Source of the DNA: a virus
IMG/VR virus record: IMGVR_UViG_3300044632_000390
Coordinates: 1-46,757 of that record
Strand: one strand, 5' to 3'
DNA length: 46,757 nucleotides
Positions 1-8,686 of the stretch are shown piece by piece (the first letter of the stretch is position 1; each line of letters begins with the position of its first letter). The translations under genes were made by a program, and so were the position numbers. Below the pieces are notes generated by a model. It saw only the letters and a program-made list of their open reading frames with translations, was not told the DNA's origin and did no database searches.

Positions 1-214
1 TTATCAACATGGGTTTGTCTTTCATTACAAAGGCGGAAACTGTTCTCTGTTGGAAGAAGAACTCATAATGAATCATCCTGAGCATGACGACATAAAAGAC
101 GCTTTAGCATCGTGTGTTGAAATAGCTAAACCGCCCATTTCTTCACGTAGGTCTAAAGATAAAAGCAATGTAATAGAATTTTCTTCGCGCTTTGGAGGCG
201 TTAGATTTCGATGA
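1..214 (+). CDS. terL: Large terminase subunit, C-terminal fragment (second copy of the 46495-46708 sequence)
   Basis: This is the 3' end of the terminase gene that is complete at 45164-46708. The contig is circular and cut inside the gene, so base 1 is the third base of a codon. The encoded C-terminus is identical to the full copy, although four third-codon bases differ. The stop overlaps the portal start as ATGA at 211-214. It is not a separate gene. Confidence 0.95.
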   Translation, partial: YQHGFVFHYKGGNCSLLEEELIMNHPEHDDIKDALASCVEIAKPPISSRRSKDKSNVIEFSSRFGGVRFR

Positions 215-263
215 ATGATAACATTGAAGTAGATAGTTTTGATGCAGACCATCTAGCCACAAA
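1..263. repeat. Terminal overlap, left copy (matches 46495-46757)
   Basis: The first 263 bases repeat at the right end with four mismatches: positions 37, 100, 109 and 136 against 46531, 46594, 46603 and 46630. All four are silent third-codon changes in the terminase gene. The simplest reading is a circularly closing assembly from a mixed population, not a proven physical terminal repeat. Confidence 0.95.
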
Positions 264-1962
264 GATTGCTGATATGTGGCAAAGATGGGATTCTGATAGG
301 TTAGAGTGGAAAACAGACAAACAAGAACTACGTCAATACTTGTTTGCTACGGATACTCGTAAAACCTCTAATGGTGCTGTCACTAGCTGGAATAACTCCA
401 CTGTGTCGCCTAAGCTAACGCAGATACGAGACAACCTCCATGCTAACTACATGGCAGCCTTGTTTCCATCTCAGGATTGGTTTTTTTGGCAGTCGGATGA
501 CAAGTCAGCCTCTATGATGAGCAAGCGTCAGGCTATTGAAGCCTATATGCGTAAAAAGCTCAAAGAAGATCGTTTTGATTTGTTGGTTGAACAACTTGTA
601 TTGGACTATATTGACTATGGCAATGTTATCGTTACTTATGATTTTGTTCGGGATATTTACTCTGGCGCTAATGCCAACATTGTAAAGAAGTATGTGGGAC
701 CACGCGCCTATCGTGTCTCTCCTAACGATGTTGTTTTTAATCCGGTAGCTTCCTCGTTTGCTCAAACCCCTTTAATTCGCCGTATGTTAAAAAGTATTGG
801 CGATGTGATGCAAGACATTGATACAAAGCCAAATTTAGGATATAATAAAAATATCTTAAAAAAGGCTCTTAAATTACGTTCAAGAATAATAGATGACCCT
901 GAAATCAAAAAAGAAATCAATCTGAACATTGAAGGCTTTGGTAGTCTGGAAGAATATCTTAGTTCTGATATGGTGGAATTGTTAGAATTTTGGGGTGACA
1001 TTTATGACACTAAAACTCAAAAACTACACAAAAACAAAGTAATCACTGTTATTGACCGTCGCTGGATTATTCGCAATGAGGATAACCCGCTATGGACAGC
1101 GCATAAGCCATTCTACCATTGTGGCTGGCGTGTTCGGTCAGATAACTTATGGGCGCAAGGACCACTAGACCAGCTAGTAGGCTTGCAGTACCGTATAGAC
1201 CATTTAGAGAACCTTAAAGCCGATGTTTTCGATTTGATAGCCTACCCTATTATCAAAGTAAAAGGGATGACTATAGAGAGTTTTGAGTATCATCCCGGTG
1301 CTGAAATCAATTGTGGTGACGAAGGTGACGTAGAGTTTATGCGTCCAGACACTACAGCGCTTAACGCAGACATTCAAATTCAAGAACTCATGAATCGAAT
1401 GGAAGAATTAGCAGGTGCGCCTAAGCAAGCAATGGGTATTCGTACTCCCGGTGAAAAAACTAAATATGAAGTACAAGCATTAGAAAACGCGGCAGGTCGT
1501 ATATTCCAACATAAAGTGGCTTGGTTTGAAAAGAATGTAATAGAGCCTTTGTTGAATGGTATGTTGGCAGAAGCGGCTAGAAACTTTGACACTGTAGAGC
1601 AGATAAAGGTACTAGACGATGAAACAGGAGCAGAAATCTTTTTGGAAGTCACTAAAGAGGATTTGCAAGCGTCTGGCAAGCTGTATCCTATTGGCGCTCG
1701 TCATTTTGCACAGCAAGCTAAGTTTGTCCAAGAACTCGCCCAAACAATAGCGACTATTCAAGCATGGCCTGAATTAAAAGTACACATGAGTGCTAAGAAT
1801 GCAGCTAAAGCGCTAGATGAGAATTTAGGATGGAGCAACTACGGTTTATTCAGAGACCACGCAATGATATTTGAACAAGCGCAGACACAACGCTTAATAA
1901 ACCAACAGCAAGAAGATTTACAAACAGAACAGCAATTACCAGTGGAGCAACCTGAACAATGA
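211..1962 (+). CDS. Portal protein (T7 gp8-like head-to-tail connector)
   Basis: This protein forms the dodecameric ring at the capsid vertex through which DNA enters and leaves, and to which the tail attaches. At 583 aa it is close to the 536 aa of T7 gp8. It has the family's look of an N-terminal helical part, a middle domain rich in Trp and Asp, and a Gln-rich C-terminal tail (about 555-583) typical of the wing/barrel end. The start overlaps the terminase stop by ATGA, and the stop overlaps the next start in the same way, so translation is probably coupled. Its place between large terminase and scaffold is the usual podoviral order. The assignment rests on recognised family similarity and synteny. 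Confidence 0.92.
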   Translation: MNDNIEVDSFDADHLATKIADMWQRWDSDRLEWKTDKQELRQYLFATDTRKTSNGAVTSWNNSTVSPKLTQIRDNLHANYMAALFPSQDWFFWQSDDKSASMMSKRQAIEAYMRKKLKEDRFDLLVEQLVLDYIDYGNVIVTYDFVRDIYSGANANIVKKYVGPRAYRVSPNDVVFNPVASSFAQTPLIRRMLKSIGDVMQDIDTKPNLGYNKNILKKALKLRSRIIDDPEIKKEINLNIEGFGSLEEYLSSDMVELLEFWGDIYDTKTQKLHKNKVITVIDRRWIIRNEDNPLWTAHKPFYHCGWRVRSDNLWAQGPLDQLVGLQYRIDHLENLKADVFDLIAYPIIKVKGMTIESFEYHPGAEINCGDEGDVEFMRPDTTALNADIQIQELMNRMEELAGAPKQAMGIRTPGEKTKYEVQALENAAGRIFQHKVAWFEKNVIEPLLNGMLAEAARNFDTVEQIKVLDDETGAEIFLEVTKEDLQASGKLYPIGARHFAQQAKFVQELAQTIATIQAWPELKVHMSAKNAAKALDENLGWSNYGLFRDHAMIFEQAQTQRLINQQQEDLQTEQQLPVEQPEQ

Positions 1963-2210
1963 ATACTCTTTTGATGAAGCATAAACCAGATGATGTCTCA
2001 AAAGAAGATTTTGAAGGTTTGTGGACTAATGCGGGTTATACGCTTAGACCGCTTTACAACGTAGTTTTAGAACTCAAGAAAAATTCTCAAGGCATTAAGC
2101 GTGAGGATTTTGATTGCCCAAACCATTACGCAAAACTCGCTTATGAAGGGGGTTTGTGTAATGCTTATGACAAAATCTTGGCTTTGTTACCCGATTCAGC
2201 TAAGAACTAA
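1959..2210 (+). CDS. Small conserved-position phage protein between portal and scaffold
   Basis: An 83-aa, charged protein with no signal or membrane segment and no recognised domain. Its ATGA overlap with the portal stop implies translational coupling, and it is followed by a strong Shine-Dalgarno for the scaffold gene. The position suggests a role in head assembly or an accessory virion protein, but that is inference from neighbours only. Confidence 0.75.
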   Translation: MNTLLMKHKPDDVSKEDFEGLWTNAGYTLRPLYNVVLELKKNSQGIKREDFDCPNHYAKLAYEGGLCNAYDKILALLPDSAKN

Positions 2211-2226
2211 CTTTTAGGAGACTTCC

Positions 2227-2964
2227 TTGACCGAGGAAACCATTTTTTCCGCTGAAAGTACCAACAATCAGCAAGCCGTTGCAACTACCCAAGAGCAACA
2301 AAACTATCTAACCTCATTGGTTGGAGACACACAAAAATACAAGACACCCGAAGAATTAGCTAAGGCTTATGTCAACGCTGACCAGCATATCTTAGAGTTA
2401 AAAGAGAAGCTACGTCAAGCAGAAGCTAAAGCAGTAGAAGCTAAAACTATTGATGATGTCTTGGAGCGTATTACGTCTAACAAGGATACTTCAACAGAAG
2501 AAACCCCTTCTGCTGTTCAGTCGATTAACCCCGAAGAACTAGAAGTCCTAGTAGAGAAAACGCTTAAAAAGAAACAGCAAACGGACACCCGTGAAGCAAA
2601 TCTTTTAGCGGCTGATAAAGCCATGAAAGAGAAGTTTGGTGAAAAAGCAGTGGAAGTGTTTAAGCAAGAAGCTGACACCCCTGAAAAAGCCAAAGTGCTA
2701 ATGGAACTGGCTGCTGTTGACCCTAATAAGTTTGTGGCTATTTTTGCTAGTGGCTCTATTGTCACTAACACTATGGACACTGGTTCTTCTGTTACTACAA
2801 GTGTTAAAGACATAGCAAGAGGAAACCGCGAGAACATTGAAGGTACTAAGGAATGGGCGGCTAAACTCCGCAAAGAAAACCCTAGCTACTATTGGTCTAG
2901 CAATTTTCAAGCTAAGTTTCAAAACATGGTAACTAAGAATCCTTCTCTCTATTTTGGAAATTAA
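2227..2964 (+). CDS. Capsid assembly scaffold protein (T7 gp9-like)
   Basis: Internal scaffold that guides capsid assembly and is lost during maturation. The 245-aa protein is acidic and Lys/Glu-rich. It has the scaffold-like 'Y-x-T-P-E-E-L-A-K-A-Y' segment near residues 38-48 followed by a predicted coiled coil (about 50-75), and a basic C-terminal region of the kind that contacts capsid protein. It starts at TTG (2227), not ATG. The choice is supported by AGGAG at 2216-2220 with a 6-nt spacer, and no competing ATG is near. It lies directly upstream of the major capsid gene, as in T7. Confidence 0.88.
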   Translation: MTEETIFSAESTNNQQAVATTQEQQNYLTSLVGDTQKYKTPEELAKAYVNADQHILELKEKLRQAEAKAVEAKTIDDVLERITSNKDTSTEETPSAVQSINPEELEVLVEKTLKKKQQTDTREANLLAADKAMKEKFGEKAVEVFKQEADTPEKAKVLMELAAVDPNKFVAIFASGSIVTNTMDTGSSVTTSVKDIARGNRENIEGTKEWAAKLRKENPSYYWSSNFQAKFQNMVTKNPSLYFGN

Positions 2965-2976
2965 GGAGCATTTACT

Positions 2977-3945
2977 ATGGCTGGTTTTGATTATGCAAAG
3001 GTAAATGAGCATCTAGTACGGACAGAAGTTTGGTCAAACGAACTGAAAGAAGTCCTGCAAGAGATGCTCATTGGTACTAAATATGTGCGTTTTTTGGAAG
3101 GTTTTGGCGATGGCAACCAATTAACCATTCCTTCTCTTGGTGAATTGCCTGTACGTCAAGCAGACGAAGATAGCCCTGCTACTTATGATTCTGCTGACAC
3201 TGGTGAGTTTACTTTCTCAATTGATCGTTATCCTGAAGTTGCTACGTTCATTTCTGATCGCGCAAAACAAGATAGCTTTTATTACCAACAATTGATTGGC
3301 AGCTTCCCCAGCAAGATGCGTCGCGCCATTGACGAAAACCTTGAAACTGGTGTAATGTCTTTGGCTAACACCCAAACGCTAAACGATGCTAACAGCATTA
3401 ACGGCGCACCACATCGCTTTATTGCTTCGGGTACTACTAACACTACGTTGTCGTTAGATGATTTTGCTAAAGCTAAGTTTTCTTTGGACAAAGCATCTGC
3501 TTATGGCGCTCGTGTTGCTATTATTGACCCGTCGCAAGAGTATGTTTTGAATACTTTGACCAATTTGGTTCAGGTTCAGAACAACCCGCAATTTGAAGGC
3601 ATTGTTACTTCTGGCATGACTGCTACGGGTTCTATGCGCTTTATCCGCAACATCTATGGTTTTGATGTGTACGTTAGCAACTTCCTTGCTACGCCAACTG
3701 ACACTGCTATTAACGCAGATTCTCGTGGTAGCGTCAGCAGCCCTGCTAACCCACGTACCAACATCTTTATGGCTGTTGGCGGCGATTTGACCCCGTTTGT
3801 AGGCGCTTGGAGACAAATGCCACGCATCGAGTATGAACGCAATAAAGATATGCGTCGTGATGAATATGTCATGAACGCACGTTACGGCTTGAAGCTGTAT
3901 CGTCCAGAATGCTTGGTATCTATTATTTCTCGTTCAACCATTTAA
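2977..3945 (+). CDS. Major capsid protein (T7 gp10-like, HK97 fold)
   Basis: Main shell protein of the head. At 322 aa it fits the podoviral major capsid family. It has an N-terminal arm, a central segment with the typical alternation of structural beta strands and 'P-x-N-P-R-T' style loops, and a C-terminal 'N-x-R-Y-G-L-x-L-Y-R-P' strand seen in this family. AAGGAG precedes the ATG with suitable spacing. It follows the scaffold gene and precedes a short structural gene and a terminator, matching the gp9-gp10-Tphi layout of T7. Confidence 0.92.
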   Translation: MAGFDYAKVNEHLVRTEVWSNELKEVLQEMLIGTKYVRFLEGFGDGNQLTIPSLGELPVRQADEDSPATYDSADTGEFTFSIDRYPEVATFISDRAKQDSFYYQQLIGSFPSKMRRAIDENLETGVMSLANTQTLNDANSINGAPHRFIASGTTNTTLSLDDFAKAKFSLDKASAYGARVAIIDPSQEYVLNTLTNLVQVQNNPQFEGIVTSGMTATGSMRFIRNIYGFDVYVSNFLATPTDTAINADSRGSVSSPANPRTNIFMAVGGDLTPFVGAWRQMPRIEYERNKDMRRDEYVMNARYGLKLYRPECLVSIISRSTI

Positions 3946-3961
3946 TTGAAAGGATAATAAC

Positions 3962-4444
3962 ATGACCCGTGCATCTACTTGGACTAACGCCGATGGCTTG
4001 ATTGTCGGCTTTGGTACTAATGCTATTGACTTTGACAGTGTAGGCGCTGTGTTGTTTAACAGCAACGAAAAAGAACTCACTTTTGTTATTGACGGTGAAA
4101 AGTTTTCTGGTGGTGTATATCAGTTTGTAACCACTGAAGCCTTGCCTGTTGGTGCTTCTCCTGTTTCTGCTTCGGTGCGTGTAAGTGAAGTGTTTGTATT
4201 AGGCGGCACTACTCCCACGATTCAGATTGGTACTTCTGGTTCTGGTGCTGCTGCTGTGTTTGGTTCTCTTTCTGAGGCTAACGCAGAAGCACTTGGCACT
4301 TACCTGCTGTCTCCTACGACTACGCCGTTGACTTCTACCACTGCTGGTAACTTGCGTGTATCGCTTGGCGGTACTACTCCCACTGTTACTGCTGCTGGTC
4401 GTGCAACTGTAACCGTCACTTATCGTATTAACCCCGCTAAGTAA
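3962..4444 (+). CDS. Small virion structural protein, probably capsid decoration or stabilising protein
   Basis: A 160-aa, Gly/Thr/Ser/Val-rich, beta-type protein with AAAGGA upstream of the ATG. It contains two copies of an 'L-G-G-T-T-P-T' motif (about residues 80-87 and 138-145), with similar DNA in both places. It is encoded right after the major capsid gene and before the capsid-module terminator, so it should be made in similar amounts to the capsid protein. Decoration protein is the most economical call. I do not recognise a specific family. Confidence 0.7.
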   Translation: MTRASTWTNADGLIVGFGTNAIDFDSVGAVLFNSNEKELTFVIDGEKFSGGVYQFVTTEALPVGASPVSASVRVSEVFVLGGTTPTIQIGTSGSGAAAVFGSLSEANAEALGTYLLSPTTTPLTSTTAGNLRVSLGGTTPTVTAAGRATVTVTYRINPAK

Positions 4445-4452
4445 TAGGAGCT

Positions 4453-4480
4453 AGGGGCGGGGGAAACCTCGCCTCTTTTT
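4453..4480 (+). terminator. Rho-independent terminator after the capsid genes (T7 T-phi position)
   Basis: A 10-bp stem (4453-4462 with 4467-4476, including two G-U pairs) closes on a GAAA tetraloop (4463-4466), and a T tract runs to 4480. Its place just after the capsid genes parallels T-phi behind T7 gene 10, which would make capsid protein transcripts more abundant than downstream tail transcripts. The hairpin also lies between an AGGAG and the next start codon (see findings). Confidence 0.85.
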
Positions 4481-4482
4481 AT

Positions 4483-5115
4483 ATGCCTAATATACAACAT
4501 TCTGCTATTACAGACCCCAACATACATGAGCCTAAAGGCATTACAACGGCTTCCAATAGACAAGTGTATAAAGCTAATGGGAGTGGTTCAGGTGGGTGGG
4601 CGCGCTTAACTGAAGCCGATTTAGACTTTTCTAGCGCATCTAATAACCTATTTGGTTGGAATGACATTCACGATAGCCTATACACTTCTGGTTCACCTCG
4701 TGCTATTAGCTCTGGCTCTCGCACACAACTTACTAACAATGCTCTTGACGCATCTACTGATGTTACTAGATTGGGCGCTGTTTGGTCAACTGTAAACAAT
4801 AACTTTCTAATAAATGACCTTAACGCTCTTTACATTATTCGCGTAAATTGCCGTATTACCGCTGCTGCTGCTGTTGGTACACCTTATATTTGTCTATTTG
4901 AATTGCAAAGCGCTGCTGGTTCCACTGTTGTTGCTGGTCAAACAGTGTTTATTAAAGGTGGTAGTAATGTCAATCAAGTGTCATTTCCTTTTGTCATTCC
5001 AATGAAGTCTGCTATTAACAACCAGACATTGACGATTTTTGTTACTCCAGACACTAACATTAACTTATACGACACTGAGTTTTTAATTCAGCGTAATTAT
5101 AGGGAATCTAACTAA
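4483..5115 (+). CDS. Head fibre / capsid-associated spike-like structural protein
   Basis: A 210-aa protein whose N-terminus ('H-x-x-I-T-D-P-x-I-H-E-P-K-G' then 'V-Y-K-A-N-G-S-G-S-G-x-W') matches a phage virion family often placed beside the capsid genes and thought to be a head fibre or decoration spike. The C-terminal half is beta-rich and resembles trimeric TNF/C1q-like heads. Only 2 nt separate the terminator T tract from the ATG, and no normal-spaced Shine-Dalgarno exists. AGGAG at 4446-4450 could serve if the intervening hairpin folds. The stop overlaps the next start (TAATG). Confidence 0.7.
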   Translation: MPNIQHSAITDPNIHEPKGITTASNRQVYKANGSGSGGWARLTEADLDFSSASNNLFGWNDIHDSLYTSGSPRAISSGSRTQLTNNALDASTDVTRLGAVWSTVNNNFLINDLNALYIIRVNCRITAAAAVGTPYICLFELQSAAGSTVVAGQTVFIKGGSNVNQVSFPFVIPMKSAINNQTLTIFVTPDTNINLYDTEFLIQRNYRESN

Positions 5116-5822
5116 TGCCTAAACTTACGTTGCTAGACATGACGCAATCCATTCTGTCTGCAATGGATAGCGACGATGTTAACGACATTGATGACACTGT
5201 TGAATCTATCCAAGTGGCTGACTTGGTACGTGAGGCTTTTTATGAACTTATGTCTGAGCGTGACTGGCCTTTTCTGCAACAACTGACTACATTCAATAGC
5301 CTAGCAGACCCTAATAACCCCACTAAGATGGAAATGCCTGAAAATCTGAATAAAATTTTATGGGTAAAGTACAACAAAAAAGAAGTGCGTTACTTGTCAC
5401 CTAGCGACTTTGACGATTTGCTTTCTAAAAGAGAAGTGTTAGCTAATGTGGTGAACAGTAACGGAATCATTATGAACCGTGACCCTCAATACTATACTTC
5501 TTATGACGAAAAATACATCTTTTTTGACAGCTACGAAGCAACGGTGGATAGTGTATTGCAGTCTGCTAAGTGTAAAGTTTTTGGTGTTGTCTCTCCTCAA
5601 TGGCAACATCAAAATAACTTTATTCCTGACATACCTGAAAAATTCTTTACCACTCTTTTAGCTGAAGCTAAGAGCCAAGCATTTGTAAACTTAAAACAAC
5701 AAGTTAATGCTAGGGAAGAACGTAAGGCACAAAAGGGTAGAATAAGACTACAAAGCGAATCCTATAAAATAAACGATGGTGAGTTTAGATTTAATAGAAA
5801 GGTAAATTATGGCAGAAGATAA
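5115..5822 (+). CDS. Tail tubular protein A (T7 gp11-like head-tail adaptor)
   Basis: This protein forms the ring joining portal and tail nozzle. At 235 aa it is close to the 196 aa of T7 gp11. The N-terminal helix with 'A-D-L-V-R-E-A-F-Y-E-L-M-S-E-R-D-W-P-F' is characteristic of gp11-like adaptors, as is the later 'F-T-T-L-L-A-E-A-K-S-Q-A' helix. It starts by TAATG overlap with the upstream gene and overlaps the next small gene by 14 nt. Confidence 0.9.
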   Translation: MPKLTLLDMTQSILSAMDSDDVNDIDDTVESIQVADLVREAFYELMSERDWPFLQQLTTFNSLADPNNPTKMEMPENLNKILWVKYNKKEVRYLSPSDFDDLLSKREVLANVVNSNGIIMNRDPQYYTSYDEKYIFFDSYEATVDSVLQSAKCKVFGVVSPQWQHQNNFIPDIPEKFFTTLLAEAKSQAFVNLKQQVNAREERKAQKGRIRLQSESYKINDGEFRFNRKVNYGRR

Positions 5823-5979
5823 AATTTCAGGCTTTATTAAACGTATGCGCGAGGGTTCTCTTATAGGTGGAGATAGGCGTAAAAAGCGTATTGATGAAGA
5901 ATTAGAAAAAGCGGAAGGAAAGCAAAAAGATGAAAAAGTTGAGGACGTAAACAAGCATAAATGGAAAGGTGTATTATGA
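5809..5979 (+). CDS. Small charged protein between the tail tube genes
   Basis: A 56-aa, very Lys/Glu-rich, probably helical protein. It starts inside the end of tail tubular protein A (AGAAAGG upstream, good spacing) and ends with an ATGA overlap onto the next gene. No family is recognised. The overlaps on both sides and coding-like composition support a real gene, possibly an assembly factor. Confidence 0.65.
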   Translation: MAEDKISGFIKRMREGSLIGGDRRKKRIDEELEKAEGKQKDEKVEDVNKHKWKGVL

Positions 5980-6242
5980 TTACAAAAGAAAAGCAATATG
6001 ATTCAGTTAGCGACTTGTTGCGTAAGAAAGCAGAAAAAAAAGCGGCAGCTATAGAGCGTAAAGAAGAACGTGAAGCTACGGGTAACGTCAACAAACTTAT
6101 TATTGAGCGTGATTCGTCTGGTCTTTACTATTGCCGTTATTCTTTTTCTGGTCGTGTTCCTGATGCGCTTATGGGTAAATTTACTCATAAACAGAAAATC
6201 TTAGATATTGTAAATCTTAAACAAATTCCTTTGGAAGAATAA
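5976..6242 (+). CDS. Small hypothetical protein before tail tubular protein B
   Basis: An 88-aa protein. The ATG at 5976 is preferred over an in-frame ATG at 5961 because it overlaps the upstream stop (ATGA) and has AAAGG at suitable distance. The N-terminal half is a Lys/Glu/Arg coiled-coil-like helix (about 10-35), and the C-terminal half is a beta-type stretch. Its stop overlaps the tail tubular protein B start (TAATG). Function unknown; the location suggests a tail or connector accessory role. Confidence 0.7.
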   Translation: MITKEKQYDSVSDLLRKKAEKKAAAIERKEEREATGNVNKLIIERDSSGLYYCRYSFSGRVPDALMGKFTHKQKILDIVNLKQIPLEE

Positions 6243-8686
6243 TGGCTGTTACCGCTACCGTAGAAGATAATTTTAATTTTGTAGGTGGGTTAAACACTGA
6301 AGGGGGTTTTTTTGTCACTCCTAAAAATTCTTGGGTAGAAGGTACTAATGTTATTCCTCAAACGGATGGCAGCACTAAGATACGTGAAGCGTTAGAATTA
6401 GAAAACGGGGCTATTAATTTATCATACACAAATGGTAGTTTTTCTAGTTATTTGCCAATAGACAATAATGGCAATGTGTTTTCTACTGCTTACATTGTGC
6501 ATAAATGGGAAAATGTAAATAGCAAGCCAACTGTTAATTTTTTTGTTGTTCAAGCAGGGAACATTATCCATTTTTATGATGCCGATAAAGCTATAACGTC
6601 AAACAACAAACGCCCGTTTACTGTTAATTTGTTGTCTTATAAAATAGCGCAAGTAACCCAATTAGATGCGTTTTCAGCTATTCAGGTAACATCTTTTTAT
6701 GGTAACTTGCTTGTTACTCATAAACACATTGACCCGTTAATCTTAGCGTTTAGAGAAGATACTAATACGCTAGAAGTGTCGCAGCTAAAACTACGCATAC
6801 GCGATTTCAAAGGTATTTTTACAGGCTATCCAGACAATGTAGAAAAGTCTAATGCTGAGTGGACTTCTTTAGGTCTAAAAGAAGCTGTCATTTACAACTT
6901 GTTAAATCAAGGGTGGAATGGACAACAATTAAGCAATTACCAATCTGCTACTGGTAGATGGCCTTCTAACACAAAACAATGGATATTTGGTAAAGATTCT
7001 AACGATGACTTTTCTACTGCTACGTTAAACAAACAAGAGTTTGGCTCAAGCCCTGCTCCTAGAGGTAGAAACATTATTGAGGCTTTCGACCAAGCACGTT
7101 CATACCCTAATGACTATTTTGGTAGTTTGAATGCTGTTGTTCCTGCTGTTCCTGCTTCACAAGAAAAAAGGTGGAACGAGGAATTAGGGGAATACCAATA
7201 TGTTGACATTCCCGGTTATCAGCCAGACCCACAACAAATTGTAGCTAATGGGGAGTTTTTAAGAGAATCTTATGCTTCTCGCCCATCGTGTTGTGCTTTC
7301 TTTGCAGGTAGGTCTTTCTATGCTGGCGCTACGTCTAATGTAGTTAATTCGTGGGTTTTGTATTCACAAATAACAGAAAACTATTCAAAGTTAGGCGAGT
7401 GCTATCAAAAGAATGACCCAACAGCAGAGGTAGTGTCTGATTTAGTAGATGATGACGGTGGTGTCATTGTTTTACAAAACTCAGGACAAGTATATGCTAT
7501 TAAAGCAGTGGGTAACGCTGTTATCGTATTTGCTGCTAATGGTGTGTGGTCAATCTATGGCGGCGATAGTGGTTTCAAAGCAACAAGTTACATTGTAGAT
7601 AAAGTAACTGACGTAGGTTGCATCAATGGTCTAAGTGTTGTTGCTGTAGAAAACTCTGCTTTTTATTGGTCAGACGAAGGTATTTACAGCGTTACAGTGG
7701 ATTCTACTGGCTTGTCTAAAGCAGAAAACATTTCAAACGCTAAAATAAAAACATTGTATAACGCTATTCCATACATATCTAAACAAAAATGCAATGGTAT
7801 TTATGACAATGTAAACAAAATTGTATATTGGCTTTATGGGACAAACCTTGATAAAACAGCATTTAAGGATACAATTCTTGCAGCCGATTTACAAATTGGT
7901 TGTTTTTATACTTGGTCTTTTCCTAAAACATCAGGCTTTCGTATTCCTGCTGTACTAGGTTTCAATTTCACTGAGCCATTGTCTGCTATTGAACAAGAAG
8001 CTGAAGTTGTTATCGGCAGTGACCCGGTTGTTATTGGGAGCGACCCTGTTGTAGTTACGCTACAAACAGCAGATAATAACCTTCCTATATTAAAGTTTTT
8101 TGTTGCTTATTCGGATTATTTAGTTAGTGCTACTAACACTGAAAGAGTAAACTACACTTTTGCTGATTTACAAAAAACCAATCAAGTTGCTAACATAACT
8201 TTCCAAGACTTTAGTAGCTTTGTGCCTAATGCAAACACATTAAGCATTCTAGCGCCTATATGGGAATCTAGTGCAGTTGTGTATCCACGTAAGTATTTTA
8301 TTACGTCTTACGCGTTTGGTAACAATGGTCCCGCTAGGGCTAAAACAGCGCAATATCTAACAGTGTTTTGTAAACGTTCTGAAACTGCTTTAGATGCACT
8401 AGGACAAGAAGTTAATCCTTCTTCGTGTCTGCTACAAACTCGTTGGGATTTTACTGACAATAGTAACACTGGTAAATGGTCAGATGAGCAACAAGTGTAT
8501 CGCTATAACAGAGTGTTTCTTACAAACAACAATCAAGCATTAAACACTGGCTATCCTTTAATAATTACTAAGAACAAAATTAGGGGGCGTGGCAAGGCTT
8601 TACAAATGAAGTTTGAAGCTGAATCCGCTAAGAATATGCACATTTATGGGTGGTCTATAAACTATACGGGGAACACTAATGTATGA
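6242..8686 (+). CDS. Tail tubular protein B (T7 gp12-like tail nozzle)
   Basis: Forms the conical nozzle of the short tail. At 814 aa it is comparable to T7 gp12 (794 aa). The N-terminal 'F-V-G-G-L-N-T-E' and 'N-x-x-P-Q-T-D-G-S-T-K-I-R' segments are typical of the family, where the tail tubular protein describes its own bead-like propeller. Residues about 589-602 carry a tandem 7-residue repeat (VVIGSDP twice). The stop region overlaps the next start by 8 nt. It follows tail tubular protein A with two small genes between. Confidence 0.9.
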   Translation: MAVTATVEDNFNFVGGLNTEGGFFVTPKNSWVEGTNVIPQTDGSTKIREALELENGAINLSYTNGSFSSYLPIDNNGNVFSTAYIVHKWENVNSKPTVNFFVVQAGNIIHFYDADKAITSNNKRPFTVNLLSYKIAQVTQLDAFSAIQVTSFYGNLLVTHKHIDPLILAFREDTNTLEVSQLKLRIRDFKGIFTGYPDNVEKSNAEWTSLGLKEAVIYNLLNQGWNGQQLSNYQSATGRWPSNTKQWIFGKDSNDDFSTATLNKQEFGSSPAPRGRNIIEAFDQARSYPNDYFGSLNAVVPAVPASQEKRWNEELGEYQYVDIPGYQPDPQQIVANGEFLRESYASRPSCCAFFAGRSFYAGATSNVVNSWVLYSQITENYSKLGECYQKNDPTAEVVSDLVDDDGGVIVLQNSGQVYAIKAVGNAVIVFAANGVWSIYGGDSGFKATSYIVDKVTDVGCINGLSVVAVENSAFYWSDEGIYSVTVDSTGLSKAENISNAKIKTLYNAIPYISKQKCNGIYDNVNKIVYWLYGTNLDKTAFKDTILAADLQIGCFYTWSFPKTSGFRIPAVLGFNFTEPLSAIEQEAEVVIGSDPVVIGSDPVVVTLQTADNNLPILKFFVAYSDYLVSATNTERVNYTFADLQKTNQVANITFQDFSSFVPNANTLSILAPIWESSAVVYPRKYFITSYAFGNNGPARAKTAQYLTVFCKRSETALDALGQEVNPSSCLLQTRWDFTDNSNTGKWSDEQQVYRYNRVFLTNNNQALNTGYPLIITKNKIRGRGKALQMKFEAESAKNMHIYGWSINYTGNTNV

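Noticed and set aside
5479-5661. Alternative-frame 60-aa ORF within tail tubular protein A.
   Set aside because: It is a shadow of the real gene with no start signal.
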